Assembly (NCBI RefSeq): GCF_015712165.1
Contig: NZ_JADPZX010000001.1
Coordinates: 6,646,001-6,710,000 of the forward strand
From: Streptomyces spinoverrucosus
GTDB lineage: Bacteria; Actinomycetota; Actinomycetes; Streptomycetales; Streptomycetaceae
Length of the DNA: 64,000 bases
Reading direction: 5' to 3'
The translations under genes were made by a program, and so were the position numbers. Under the pieces are notes generated by a model. It was not told the DNA's origin. It made no database searches and was given only the letters and a program-made list of their open reading frames with translations. Of this stretch, positions 18,420 to 26,441 are shown piece after piece. The first letter of the stretch is position 1. Each line of letters starts with the position of its first letter.

Positions 18420-20504
18420 TCACAGGCTCAGCTCCGGATGCAGCCGGTCCAGCGTCCACACCTGGCGGCGGCGGGCCGACAGCGCGGTCAGCGCGAGGGC
18501 GCCCACGGTGAACGCGGCGAGCACCACGCACGCGTGCCACACGGGACCGAGGCCACCACCCGTGATGAGCCTCCTGAGCGCCTCGACGATGTAGCTCATC
18601 GGCAGGTACGGGTGCAGCGCGTTGAAGAAGCCCGGGCTGGTCTGCACGGGGTACGTGCCGCCCGCGGACGTCAGCTGCAGCATCAGCAGGGCGAGCACCA
18701 GGATCCGGCCGGCGGCGCCGAAGCGTGCGTTCAGCCACTGGACGATCGCCGCGAAGCACGCCGTCACCAGGAACAGGAAGCCCACCGTCCCGGCCGCCCG
18801 CGCCATCTCCAGGCCGACCGCCCAGTGCAGCACCGACATCAGGGCCACCGTCTGGAGCACGCCGATCGCCAGCACCGGCAGCCAGCCCGCCAGCGCGATC
18901 CGCCAGGCCGACGCTCCGGCGGCCAGCGCCCGCCGGTTGAGCGGCGGGATCAGCATGTACGCCACCATCGCGCCCACCCACAGGGACAGCGGGATGAAGT
19001 ACGGGGCGAAACCGGTGCCGTAGTTGGGCGCCTTGTGCAGGGACTTGGAGGCCAGCTGGACCGGGTCCGCCATGACCTCCGTCCGCGCGTCGCGTTCCCG
19101 CTCGTCGTAGTCGGGGATCTGCTCGGCGCCCTCGTGCAGCCCGTCCGCGAGCTTCACCGAGCCGTCCACGAGCTTGTACATGCCCCCACTGAGGTCGTCC
19201 GCGCCCGTCTTGAGCTCTCCGACGCCCTCGTCGAGGTCCACCGCGCCGGTCCGGGCGGTGCCCAGCCCCGAGTGCAGAGCCTTGGCGCCCTCGGCGACCT
19301 TCCCGGCACCCTCGTTCAACTTGTTGATCTTCGCTACGGCCTCGTCGAGGTCCTCCGAGAGGTGCGGGGCGTCCTTGGCGAGAGCCCGGGCCTGCTCCTC
19401 AAGGGTGGCGAGATGCCCGTCGAGCTTGTCCAGGTCGCCGTCGTAGTCGCTGATCACCGTGTTGAGGTCGTCCGCGATCGTCGCCACGTCGGCGGCCGAG
19501 TCCATGGCCTTCTCCAGGTCGGAGCAGGCCGCGTCGGGCAGTACGGGGGTCTCGCAGCGCCTCTCGTGGATCTCGCTCAGCGTGTCGGCGGCCAGATGGG
19601 CTCCCTTGGCGGCGCCCGGAGCCCGCTTCACCAGCGCGTCGAGGTTGTCGCGGATCGCCGCCGACGAGTCGGCGACCAGCCGCGCCGTGTCACCGATGGT
19701 CTTCTCGTTGTCCTTCAGGAAGGGCCCCAGCTTGTCCGCGATGCCGTTGACCTGGTCGGCGAGCGCCTGCGTACCCTCCGCGACCCGTGCCGAACCGTCC
19801 TGCAGATCACCCGCGCCCTCGGTGAGCTTCGTCAGCCCCGAGGACAGGTCCCCGCTGCCGTCCTTGGCGTCCTTCAGCCCGTCGGCAAGGTCCTTGGAGC
19901 CCTTCTCGGCCGTACCGATGCCGTTCTTGAGCTTGTCGGCCCCGCCGGCCGCCTTCACCGTCTCGCCGTGGATGTCGGAGAACGAGATGAAGATCCGGTC
20001 CAGGAAGGACCGCGACGCCTTCGTGGACGCCGCCGTGCGCACCTCGCTGAACACCGTCCGCGAGATCTGCCCGACGATGTAGTTGTTCGCGTCGTTCGTA
20101 CGGACCTGAAGCGCGCCCGTCTCGGGGGCGTCGCCCGAGCTGGAGGCGATGCGCCTGCTGAAGTCGGCCGGCATGGTCAGCGACAGGTAGTACGTGCCGT
20201 CCTCGACCCCCGCAAGCGCCTCCTCGGCGCTCACCTCGTGCCAGTCGAAGACCTCACTGTCCCGCAGCCCCGCCACGATGTCGTCGCCCGCATCGACCCT
20301 CTTCCCGCCGGCGGTCGCGCCCTTGTCGTCGTTCACCAGCGCCACCGGGAGCCGGTCGAGGCGGCCGTACGGGTCCCAGAAGGACCACAGGTACAGCGCG
20401 CCGTACAGCAGCGGCAGCAGCAGAAGCGCCACCAGGGCGGCCCGGGGCAGCTTCCCCCGGCCGAACCGCCGCAGCTCAAGCGCGGCCAGCCTCGGCGAAC
20501 GCAT
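18420..20504 (-). CDS. YhgE/Pip-type ABC-2 membrane protein
   Basis: 694 residues. One N-terminal transmembrane helix (ALVALLLLPLLYGALYLWSFWDPYG) is followed by a long extracellular region rich in heptad-like Asp/Leu/Gly repeats (DLADGLKDAKDGSGDLSSGL, ADKLGPFL, KLADGLHEGAEQI). Five or six C-terminal transmembrane helices then form an ABC-2-type export domain. This matches YhgE/Pip proteins related to phage receptors and ESX accessory or export factors. ATG 20504 is chosen because GAAGGAGG is six bases upstream; this makes a 29-base overlap with the ATPase gene. Substrate unknown. Confidence 0.9.
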   Translation of the reverse strand: MRSPRLAALELRRFGRGKLPRAALVALLLLPLLYGALYLWSFWDPYGRLDRLPVALVNDDKGATAGGKRVDAGDDIVAGLRDSEVFDWHEVSAEEALAGVEDGTYYLSLTMPADFSRRIASSSGDAPETGALQVRTNDANNYIVGQISRTVFSEVRTAASTKASRSFLDRIFISFSDIHGETVKAAGGADKLKNGIGTAEKGSKDLADGLKDAKDGSGDLSSGLTKLTEGAGDLQDGSARVAEGTQALADQVNGIADKLGPFLKDNEKTIGDTARLVADSSAAIRDNLDALVKRAPGAAKGAHLAADTLSEIHERRCETPVLPDAACSDLEKAMDSAADVATIADDLNTVISDYDGDLDKLDGHLATLEEQARALAKDAPHLSEDLDEAVAKINKLNEGAGKVAEGAKALHSGLGTARTGAVDLDEGVGELKTGADDLSGGMYKLVDGSVKLADGLHEGAEQIPDYDERERDARTEVMADPVQLASKSLHKAPNYGTGFAPYFIPLSLWVGAMVAYMLIPPLNRRALAAGASAWRIALAGWLPVLAIGVLQTVALMSVLHWAVGLEMARAAGTVGFLFLVTACFAAIVQWLNARFGAAGRILVLALLMLQLTSAGGTYPVQTSPGFFNALHPYLPMSYIVEALRRLITGGGLGPVWHACVVLAAFTVGALALTALSARRRQVWTLDRLHPELSL

Positions 20505-21390
20505 CCGCCGCCTCCTTCGCATCGTCGTGGACCGCCAGGCCGTCCCGGCCGGGCTCGTCGTCCTCGTCGTCCTCGTTTTCCTCGTCGGCCCTTTCGCCCG
20601 ACGCACCGCCGCCGGCGCCCCCGGGGTCCGCGTCCTCGTCGTCGCCTTCGCGCAGGCCGTCGGCCCCGGACTTCTCCGGTACGTCGCTCCCGGCCCGCTC
20701 GGTGGACACCACCACGGCGTCCCCCGGCGCCTCGCTGCACACCGCCACCACCGTCGTCCCGGCCTCGGTGAGGGACCTCAGCAGCGCCCAGACCTCGCCC
20801 CGCTCGGCGTCGGAGAGCTTGAGGTCGGTGTCGTCGACCCCGAGCAGCCGCGGGCGCCCGACGAGCGCCAGGGCGACGGACAGCCGCAGCGCCTCGACGC
20901 GCTCCAGGTCGCGCACGGCGGTCCGCGAGCCCTTGGGCAGGGCATCCCGGTCCAGTCCGGCGTCGCTCAGGGCGGCGTCGATCCGCAGCCCTGCCTCCTT
21001 CGCGCGTTCGGCGCGCGGTCGCAGCAGCCCCCGCAGTGAGACGCCGAACCGGCGCTCCAGCAGCGCTCGTTCACGCAGGTGCTCCCCGACGGTCAGGGCC
21101 GGGTCGAGGTCGGTGACACCGGGGACGTGGGCGAGCGCGCTCACTCGGCGCAGGGCCGCCAGCTGCTTCGGCAGCCGGGCGTCGCCCACCTCCGCCATCC
21201 CCTCGGTCGCCTTCATCCGCCCGGTGAGCGCGAGCAGCAGGCTCGTACGGCCCGATCCGGACGGGCCCTCGATCGCGATCAGCGAGCCGGGCTCCGCGGC
21301 GAAGGAGATGCCGCGGAAGGCCCAGCCGCGGGGCCCCCTGAGCCCGAAGTCGCGGGCGGTGACGGCGAGTCCCGCCACGGTTCCCCCCAC
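20476..21390 (-). CDS. Degenerate ABC transporter ATPase-like protein
   Basis: 304 residues with an ABC nucleotide-binding fold but altered catalytic motifs. The Walker A reads GPSGSGRTS, with Arg where Lys is invariant. Walker B reads RLLGVDDTD, without the usual Glu after Asp. No LSGGQ signature is visible (the position reads RDLERVEAL). The last 70 residues are acidic and disordered (EGDDEDADPGGAGG, DEENEDDEDDEPG). It overlaps the YhgE-type gene and is likely its partner. It may bind nucleotide without efficient hydrolysis. GTG 21378 is an alternative start. Confidence 0.85.
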   Translation of the reverse strand: MGGTVAGLAVTARDFGLRGPRGWAFRGISFAAEPGSLIAIEGPSGSGRTSLLLALTGRMKATEGMAEVGDARLPKQLAALRRVSALAHVPGVTDLDPALTVGEHLRERALLERRFGVSLRGLLRPRAERAKEAGLRIDAALSDAGLDRDALPKGSRTAVRDLERVEALRLSVALALVGRPRLLGVDDTDLKLSDAERGEVWALLRSLTEAGTTVVAVCSEAPGDAVVVSTERAGSDVPEKSGADGLREGDDEDADPGGAGGGASGERADEENEDDEDDEPGRDGLAVHDDAKEAADAFAEAGRA

Positions 21391-21420
21391 AGTGCCCCCA
21401 GGTGTTTCTGAACGGAACTA

Positions 21421-21444
21421 TTTGAACTGACTGGTCAGTGCAAA
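21421..21444. promoter_or_regulatory. 24-bp palindromic operator candidate
   Basis: TTTG-A-ACTGAC-TG-GTCAGT-G-CAAA is symmetric at 20 of 24 positions. It sits 31 bases upstream of the ATPase gene start (21390, minus) and about 130 bases upstream of the 21575 gene (plus). Size and symmetry fit a TetR-family dimer site; the TetR gene of the same block is the obvious candidate. A second perfect 12-bp palindrome, CTTCGATCGAAG, lies at 21458-21469. Confidence 0.65.
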
Positions 21445-21574
21445 AGCTAGCCCGAACCTTCGATCGAAGCAAAAGCGCAGGTCAGAACGGATTGTCAGTG
21501 GCATACCTCACGATGGGCACATACGGCACCCCCGTGCGAGGGCGTGCCGTCACACAGACGACAGGAGGTTCGTC

Positions 21575-22093
21575 ATGGCCAACTCGTCCGCAGCCGCCGC
21601 CCGTCGGCGCCGCGCCACCGGCCCTGCCCCCTCACTGACCGGCCCGGCGAGCGACGTGCACCCCGTGCTCCGCCGGGCCACGGCCCCGCCCGCCGCCCTC
21701 GACCTGCTCGCCCAGGCCCGCGCCGGGCTCGAAGAGGCAGCAGTCCTCGAAACGCCGAACGAGCGCTACGCCACCGCCCACCTCGCCGCCCTGCGCACCG
21801 CCGCCGCCGTGCTGGCCGCGCGGGGCCGCCCGGAGTCCAACCCCCGGCGCCGGGCCCGGATCCGCAGCGCCTGGGAAGTGCTCCCCGAGATCGCACCCGA
21901 GCTCACCGAGTGGAGCGCGCTGTTCGCCTCGGGGGCCCGGCGCCGCGCCCGGGCCGAGGCGGGCATCCAGGGCGCGGCCAGCCGCCGGGACGCCGACGAC
22001 CTGATACGGGACGTGGCGATGTTCGTCCGCCTCGTCGAACGGATGCTGGTGCTCCAGCCGGTCCTCCCGCCGCCCCGCCCGGACGCGGGCTGA
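21575..22093 (+). CDS. SAV_6107-type HEPN-domain protein
   Basis: A 172-residue, mostly helical protein matching the streptomycete SAV_6107 family, assigned to the HEPN superfamily. The N-terminus is basic (AAARRRRATG). The core reads AALDLLAQARAGLEEAAVLETPNERYATAHLAALRTAAAVLAARGRP and RIRSAWEVLPEIAPELTEWSALFASGA. I see no R-x4-6-H motif of the RNase HEPN proteins, so nuclease activity is not supported. ATG 21575 follows ACAGGAGG by six bases. Role unknown. Confidence 0.85.
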   Translation: MANSSAAAARRRRATGPAPSLTGPASDVHPVLRRATAPPAALDLLAQARAGLEEAAVLETPNERYATAHLAALRTAAAVLAARGRPESNPRRRARIRSAWEVLPEIAPELTEWSALFASGARRRARAEAGIQGAASRRDADDLIRDVAMFVRLVERMLVLQPVLPPPRPDAG

Positions 22094-22332
22094 CTCACCT
22101 GATGTGTGGAGCGCACCGAACGCACATGACGCATCCAACGCACCTGGCACACCAGACGTCCAAACCACTCATGGTCAGGAGGGATATGCGGTCACCACAG
22201 TGACCGGTCGGCACACCGGAGGCAATAGGGTGGAGGACGCCTGAAGCCTTCCCTCCCGCACCCCGGGCCGGGGAGGCAGCCCGTTCGCTCCGCCCCGCAC
22301 GAGGGCGGTGCCGCGCCGAGGAGTCAACTGCC

Positions 22333-23103
22333 GTGTCGGACCCGATGCGCCCCCGCACCTCTCTCCGTACCGCCGTGGTGTGGGAGGTCCTCCAGGACGC
22401 CCTGGACCGCCGGGTGAAGGCCACGGGCCGGGAGTCGCTGGACGTCCTCGACACCGGAGGCGGCAGCGGCAAGTTCGCCGTGCCCGTCGCCGGCCTCGGC
22501 CATCGGGTCACCGTCGTCGACCCCAGCCCGAACGCGCTGTTCGCCCTGGAGCGCCGCGCCGCCGAGGCCGGCGTCGCCGACCGGGTGAAGGGCGTGCAGG
22601 GCGACGCCCACGGCCTGTTCGACGTGGTCGAGCGCGGCGGCTACGACGCGGTGCTGTGCCACGGCGTCCTGGAGTACGTGGACGACCCCGCCGAAGGCGT
22701 CCGCAACGCGGTGGCCGCCCTGCGCACCGAGGGCCTCCTCAGCCTGCTCGCCGCCGGGCTGGGCGGCGCCGTGCTCGCGCGTGCCCTCGCGGGCCACTTC
22801 AAGGAGGCCAAGCAGGCCCTCGACGACCCGAACGGGCGCTGGGGCTCGGGTGACCCGATGCCGCGCCGCTTCACCGCCGAGCAGCTCACCGGCCTGGTGG
22901 AGGGCGCCGGCCTCGCCGTCACCGCCGTGCACGGCGTCCGGGTCTTCGCCGACCTCGTCCCCGGCGTGCTGGTGGACACCGAGCCCGGCGCCATGGACGC
23001 CCTGCTCAAGCTGGAGGCCGCCGCGGCCGAGCTGCCCGCGTTTCACGCCGTGGCCACGCAGCTTCATGTGCTCGGTGAAACGCAAGCGTCTGCCGGGGCC
23101 TGA
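22333..23103 (+). CDS. SAM-dependent class I methyltransferase
   Basis: A 256-residue methyltransferase. SAM-binding motif I is LDVLDTGGGSGKFAVPVA (residues 36-53), motif II VTVVDPSPNAL, and motif IV AVLCHGVLEYVDD. The C-terminal half (MPRRFTAEQLTGLVEGAGLAVTAVHGVRVFADLVPG) is shared with CmoM/SmtA-like enzymes that act on tRNA wobble uridine derivatives, but the substrate cannot be read from sequence. GTG 22333 has GAGGAG nine bases upstream. A -10-like TAGGGT at 22226-22231 lies upstream. Confidence 0.88.
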   Translation: MSDPMRPRTSLRTAVVWEVLQDALDRRVKATGRESLDVLDTGGGSGKFAVPVAGLGHRVTVVDPSPNALFALERRAAEAGVADRVKGVQGDAHGLFDVVERGGYDAVLCHGVLEYVDDPAEGVRNAVAALRTEGLLSLLAAGLGGAVLARALAGHFKEAKQALDDPNGRWGSGDPMPRRFTAEQLTGLVEGAGLAVTAVHGVRVFADLVPGVLVDTEPGAMDALLKLEAAAAELPAFHAVATQLHVLGETQASAGA

Positions 23104-23379
23104 GCGACTGCTGTGGCGCGGCGCTGATCAGCGCGTTGGTTGCGGATGGAGTGCGCCACAGGCCCCCCGAACGGGCCCTTCCCGCCGTATGATCGAGGGA
23201 GACCGCCCGGCATGACGGGTCGGCTGCCGGGGAATGTGAACCTCAGCGGGCCGGTCCGGCCATGGCGGGTTCCGGTTGGCCAATTGGCGCAGAGGGGCGG
23301 GTTTCACGGGGGCGATTCCCTGCCTATCCTGAAGGGACCCCCCGGGTCGCCCCGGCGACTGCACGATGAGGAGGACTCC

Positions 23380-23775
23380 GTGCCGCTCTCAGAGCACGAG
23401 CAGCGCATGCTCGAGCAGATGGAGCGAGCGCTGTACGCCGAAGATCCCAAGTTCGCGACAGCGCTTGAGGGAAGCGGGCTGCGTACGTACACCCGGCGAC
23501 GGGTCTACCAGGCGGTCGCGGGCTTCCTCGTAGGTATCGCGCTCCTCATGGCCGGAATGGTCGCCAAGCAGGTCTGGCTCAGCGTGGTGGGCTTCCTGGT
23601 CATGCTGGGCTGCGCGGTACTCGCCGTGACCGGTTGGCGCAAGGCCCCCAAGCCGGGCGAGCAGCCCGCTGCGGGTGGTCCGCCCGCCGGCCGTCAGGGA
23701 CGTCAGCGGCGCTCGATGATGGACCGTATCGAACAGCGCTGGCAGCGACGCCGCGACGAGCAGCAGGGCCACTGA
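23380..23775 (+). CDS. DUF3040 membrane protein
   Basis: A 131-residue protein that begins MPLSEHEQRMLEQMERALYAEDPKFA, the signature of the actinobacterial DUF3040 family. Two transmembrane helices follow (residues 44-90). A basic tail ends in RSMMDRIEQRWQRRRDEQQGH. GTG 23380 is confirmed by GAGGAG eight bases upstream and the family N-terminus. Function unknown. It is often found near division and cell-wall genes in Streptomyces. Two strong hairpins follow the stop. Confidence 0.93.
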   Translation: MPLSEHEQRMLEQMERALYAEDPKFATALEGSGLRTYTRRRVYQAVAGFLVGIALLMAGMVAKQVWLSVVGFLVMLGCAVLAVTGWRKAPKPGEQPAAGGPPAGRQGRQRRSMMDRIEQRWQRRRDEQQGH

Positions 23776-23803
23776 TTCCCACCCACAGCTCCCATTGACG
23801 TAC

Positions 23804-23840
23804 GTGAGGGGTTACCGCCCGGCGGGCGGTAACCCCTCAC
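23804..23840 (+). terminator. Perfect 17-bp hairpin after DUF3040 gene
   Basis: GTGAGGGGTTACCGCCC pairs perfectly with its complement across a GGC loop. It lies 29 bases past the DUF3040 stop, between convergent genes, and lacks a T run, as is common for actinobacterial terminators. Confidence 0.8.
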
Positions 23841-23880
23841 GCATGCCGTGACCCGGTCGGGACGTAAGCCGCCGGAACAG

Positions 23881-23916
23881 GCGAGGGGGCCGGTGTCCGG
23901 ACACCGGCCCCCTCGC
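23881..23916. terminator. 36-base perfect palindrome before the transglutaminase gene end
   Basis: GCGAGGGGGCCGGTGTCC is followed immediately by its exact complement. It lies 26 bases past the stop of the minus-strand transglutaminase gene (23943), so it is probably that operon's terminator; symmetry lets it serve both strands. On the plus strand the sequence runs on into CTGTCTGTCTCC. Confidence 0.8.
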
Positions 23917-23942
23917 CCTGTCTGTCTCCGACCTCAGCCGCC

Positions 23943-26441
23943 TCAGCCGCTCTGCTGACCGGACGGCCGGCGCAGCAGAGCGGCCCAGCCGGTCGCCACG
24001 CGGGCCTTCGCGGCCGTCCAGCGGTCGCTCAGGTCCCACACCGCGCGGATGGCCGAGCGTGGTGCCACGACCGCCCGGATCCGGGTCCGCCAGCCGGCCC
24101 GGGAGCGCAGCGCCGACCGCAGTCGGCGGACGTCGTCGGCCAGCCCGGACTCCGCTCGCGGATTCGGCGCGAACAGCACCTGCTCCACAGCACCGGCCAC
24201 CCGGTGCACCGACCGGGTCGTCGGCTCGTCCAGCTGCCCCAGCCGCACGATCCGCGCGGCCGCCTTGCGCGGGGTCAGCGCGTCGTCCGGCGCGATGCCG
24301 TAGTCCCAGGCGGTGTCGGTGAGTTCGCGCCAGACGGCCAGTACATGCCCGGCGGCCAGCTCGGCGACATGCCGCTCGTCCAGTTCCACGTCGAGCGTGG
24401 CCACCTCGACGCCGTCGCTGCCGCCCGCACCGTCGCGTCCCCGGCCGAGCTCACCCTGTACCGCGGAGCCGGTGTGCCGGGCCGAGGCCAGCCGCACCGA
24501 CCGCCGTCTGATCCGCCACAGCATGGGCAGCAGCGGCAGGACGATCACCGCGACGGCGAGCAGCGTCCAGCCCGCCGTCTGGTACCAGGGGCGGCCCTCG
24601 TCGTCCGAGGTGCCCGGGTCCAGCGGCAGCGCAGCGCCGCAAGCCTCCAGCCGCTTGTCCTGCGCCGAGCAGCTCTCGCTCGTGGACGGCTCCGCCGAAG
24701 GGGCCGGGTCCGCCGAACTCGAGGCCTCCGGCAGCTCGGGAATGCTGCTGCCCGGCACCTCGGGCTGGGTGTACGAGGGGGTCGTGCCCCGGTTCGGCGT
24801 CGGCTCGAAACGGGTCCAGCCCACGCCCTCGAAGTACAGCTCGGGCCAGGCGTGCGCGTCCCTGAGCCCCACCGTCACCGTGCCGTCGCCCTGCGGCGTA
24901 CCGGGTGCGAAGCCCACCGCGACCCGGGCCGGTATGCCGAGCGTGCGGGCCATCGACGCCATCGCGAAGGAGAAGTGCACGCAGAAGCCCCGCTTGTCCC
25001 GCAGGAAGCGGGCGATCGCCTGGGAGCCGCTGCCGACCTCCACCTCGGTGTCGTACTGGAACCCGCCGGTCAGGGCGAAGTGCTCCTGGAGCTTGACCGC
25101 CTGCTCGTACGGATTCTTCGCGCCGGCCGTGATCTCGCGGGCCTGCCGCGACACCACCCCCGGCAGTGAGTCCGGCACCTGGGTGAACTCGCGCTCGAGC
25201 GCGGAGGGCGGCTCCGGCGCCGAGGCTAGCTGCTCCGCTGTTGGCTGCACATCGAGGCTGGTCACCTCGTAGCCGGCACCGCGGGTGGTCTGGCCGTGGT
25301 CGCCGACGAGGGTCATGCCCACCGGTTCGTACCGCCAGTTGCCGTCGATCCTCACGTCGCTCGGCGGGTAGGGCATGGGCAGCCAGTCCTGCCCGTACCA
25401 GTCGGCGGCGGCGATACGGGTGCGGACCTCGGCGCGGCGGACGTCCGGGCCCAGCCCGAGGGGTGTCGGGAACTCGTCCGGCACCGCGATGATGTTCCGC
25501 CGGGAGGGCTTCCACGTGGTGCCGTCGAAGTCGTCCAGGGACACGATCCGCAGATACATGCCCGACAGGTCGTTGGTGCTGGTGCGCAGGGTCATGACCG
25601 TGCGGTCCTCGTCCACGTTCAGGCTGTCGCGCAGCGACACCAGCGGGTTCACCGCGGAGATCGTGCCACCGCCGCCGCTGCCCGAGCCGGCGCCCGTCCC
25701 GGCGCCGTCCAGCAGACCGCCGTTCATCGCGGGCAGGGCCAGCGGCACGACCAGGGCTGTGCCCAGCGCGACCACGCCGATCCGCCGCCCCGTACGAACC
25801 GGTGCCACCGGACCGCCCGGCTCGCCGTCGCCTGAGGCGCGCGGCGCGCCGCCGAACACCCGGCCCCACTGCGCCAGCCGGTCGCGGCCCTCGGCGAGCA
25901 GCAGCATCAGATAGCCGACCGCAGCTATCAGGAACCACACCCAGCCGCCGGCGCCGTCGGACAGCCCCGCGGCGACCGAGTACAGCGCGAGCAGCGGCAG
26001 CCCGGCCGGGGCCGCGCTGCGGAAGGTCACCGCGAGCACGTCCACCGCCAGCCCGATCACCAGGACACCGCCGACGAGCATCAGCCTGATGCCCGGGGAC
26101 AGCGGAGCCGGGATGGCGTACCGCCCGACGTCCTGGGTGCCCTGCTGGAGCAGGTCGGCGAAGTGCACGAAGGCCTCGGGGCCCGGGATCAGCCCGATGA
26201 TCGCGTACTCCCGGGCGAAGACCAAGGTCAGCAGCAGCAGCGTGACCAGGGCCTGCACCGCCACCGTCAGCGGGCGGGCCAGCGGCACCCGCCGGGCCGT
26301 CGCGCCCACTGCCGTCTGGATCGCCAGCAGGACGGCCGCCTGCAGAATCCAGGTGGCCGGATCGACCAGCGGCAGCAGGGCGCACGCGGCCATCAGCGTC
26401 GCCGCCGTGGCACACAGCGCCATCCGTGCCTGCCCGCTCAT
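23943..26441 (-). CDS. Transglutaminase-like membrane protein (TgpA type, DUF3488/DUF4129)
   Basis: 832 residues. Six or more N-terminal transmembrane helices (residues 8-195) are followed by a large extracytoplasmic transglutaminase core. The triad is visible: RGFCVHFSFAMASMARTLGIPARV (Cys), GLRDAHAWPELYF (His) and WTRFEPTP (Asp position replaced within this block). One more transmembrane helix near 630-650 leads to a cytoplasmic DUF4129-like tail. It is encoded last in a MoxR-DUF58-transglutaminase operon, with its ATG overlapping the DUF58 stop by four bases. Bacterial TgpA proteins are linked to envelope function, but substrates are not known. Confidence 0.92.
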   Translation of the reverse strand: MSGQARMALCATAATLMAACALLPLVDPATWILQAAVLLAIQTAVGATARRVPLARPLTVAVQALVTLLLLTLVFAREYAIIGLIPGPEAFVHFADLLQQGTQDVGRYAIPAPLSPGIRLMLVGGVLVIGLAVDVLAVTFRSAAPAGLPLLALYSVAAGLSDGAGGWVWFLIAAVGYLMLLLAEGRDRLAQWGRVFGGAPRASGDGEPGGPVAPVRTGRRIGVVALGTALVVPLALPAMNGGLLDGAGTGAGSGSGGGGTISAVNPLVSLRDSLNVDEDRTVMTLRTSTNDLSGMYLRIVSLDDFDGTTWKPSRRNIIAVPDEFPTPLGLGPDVRRAEVRTRIAAADWYGQDWLPMPYPPSDVRIDGNWRYEPVGMTLVGDHGQTTRGAGYEVTSLDVQPTAEQLASAPEPPSALEREFTQVPDSLPGVVSRQAREITAGAKNPYEQAVKLQEHFALTGGFQYDTEVEVGSGSQAIARFLRDKRGFCVHFSFAMASMARTLGIPARVAVGFAPGTPQGDGTVTVGLRDAHAWPELYFEGVGWTRFEPTPNRGTTPSYTQPEVPGSSIPELPEASSSADPAPSAEPSTSESCSAQDKRLEACGAALPLDPGTSDDEGRPWYQTAGWTLLAVAVIVLPLLPMLWRIRRRSVRLASARHTGSAVQGELGRGRDGAGGSDGVEVATLDVELDERHVAELAAGHVLAVWRELTDTAWDYGIAPDDALTPRKAAARIVRLGQLDEPTTRSVHRVAGAVEQVLFAPNPRAESGLADDVRRLRSALRSRAGWRTRIRAVVAPRSAIRAVWDLSDRWTAAKARVATGWAALLRRPSGQQSG

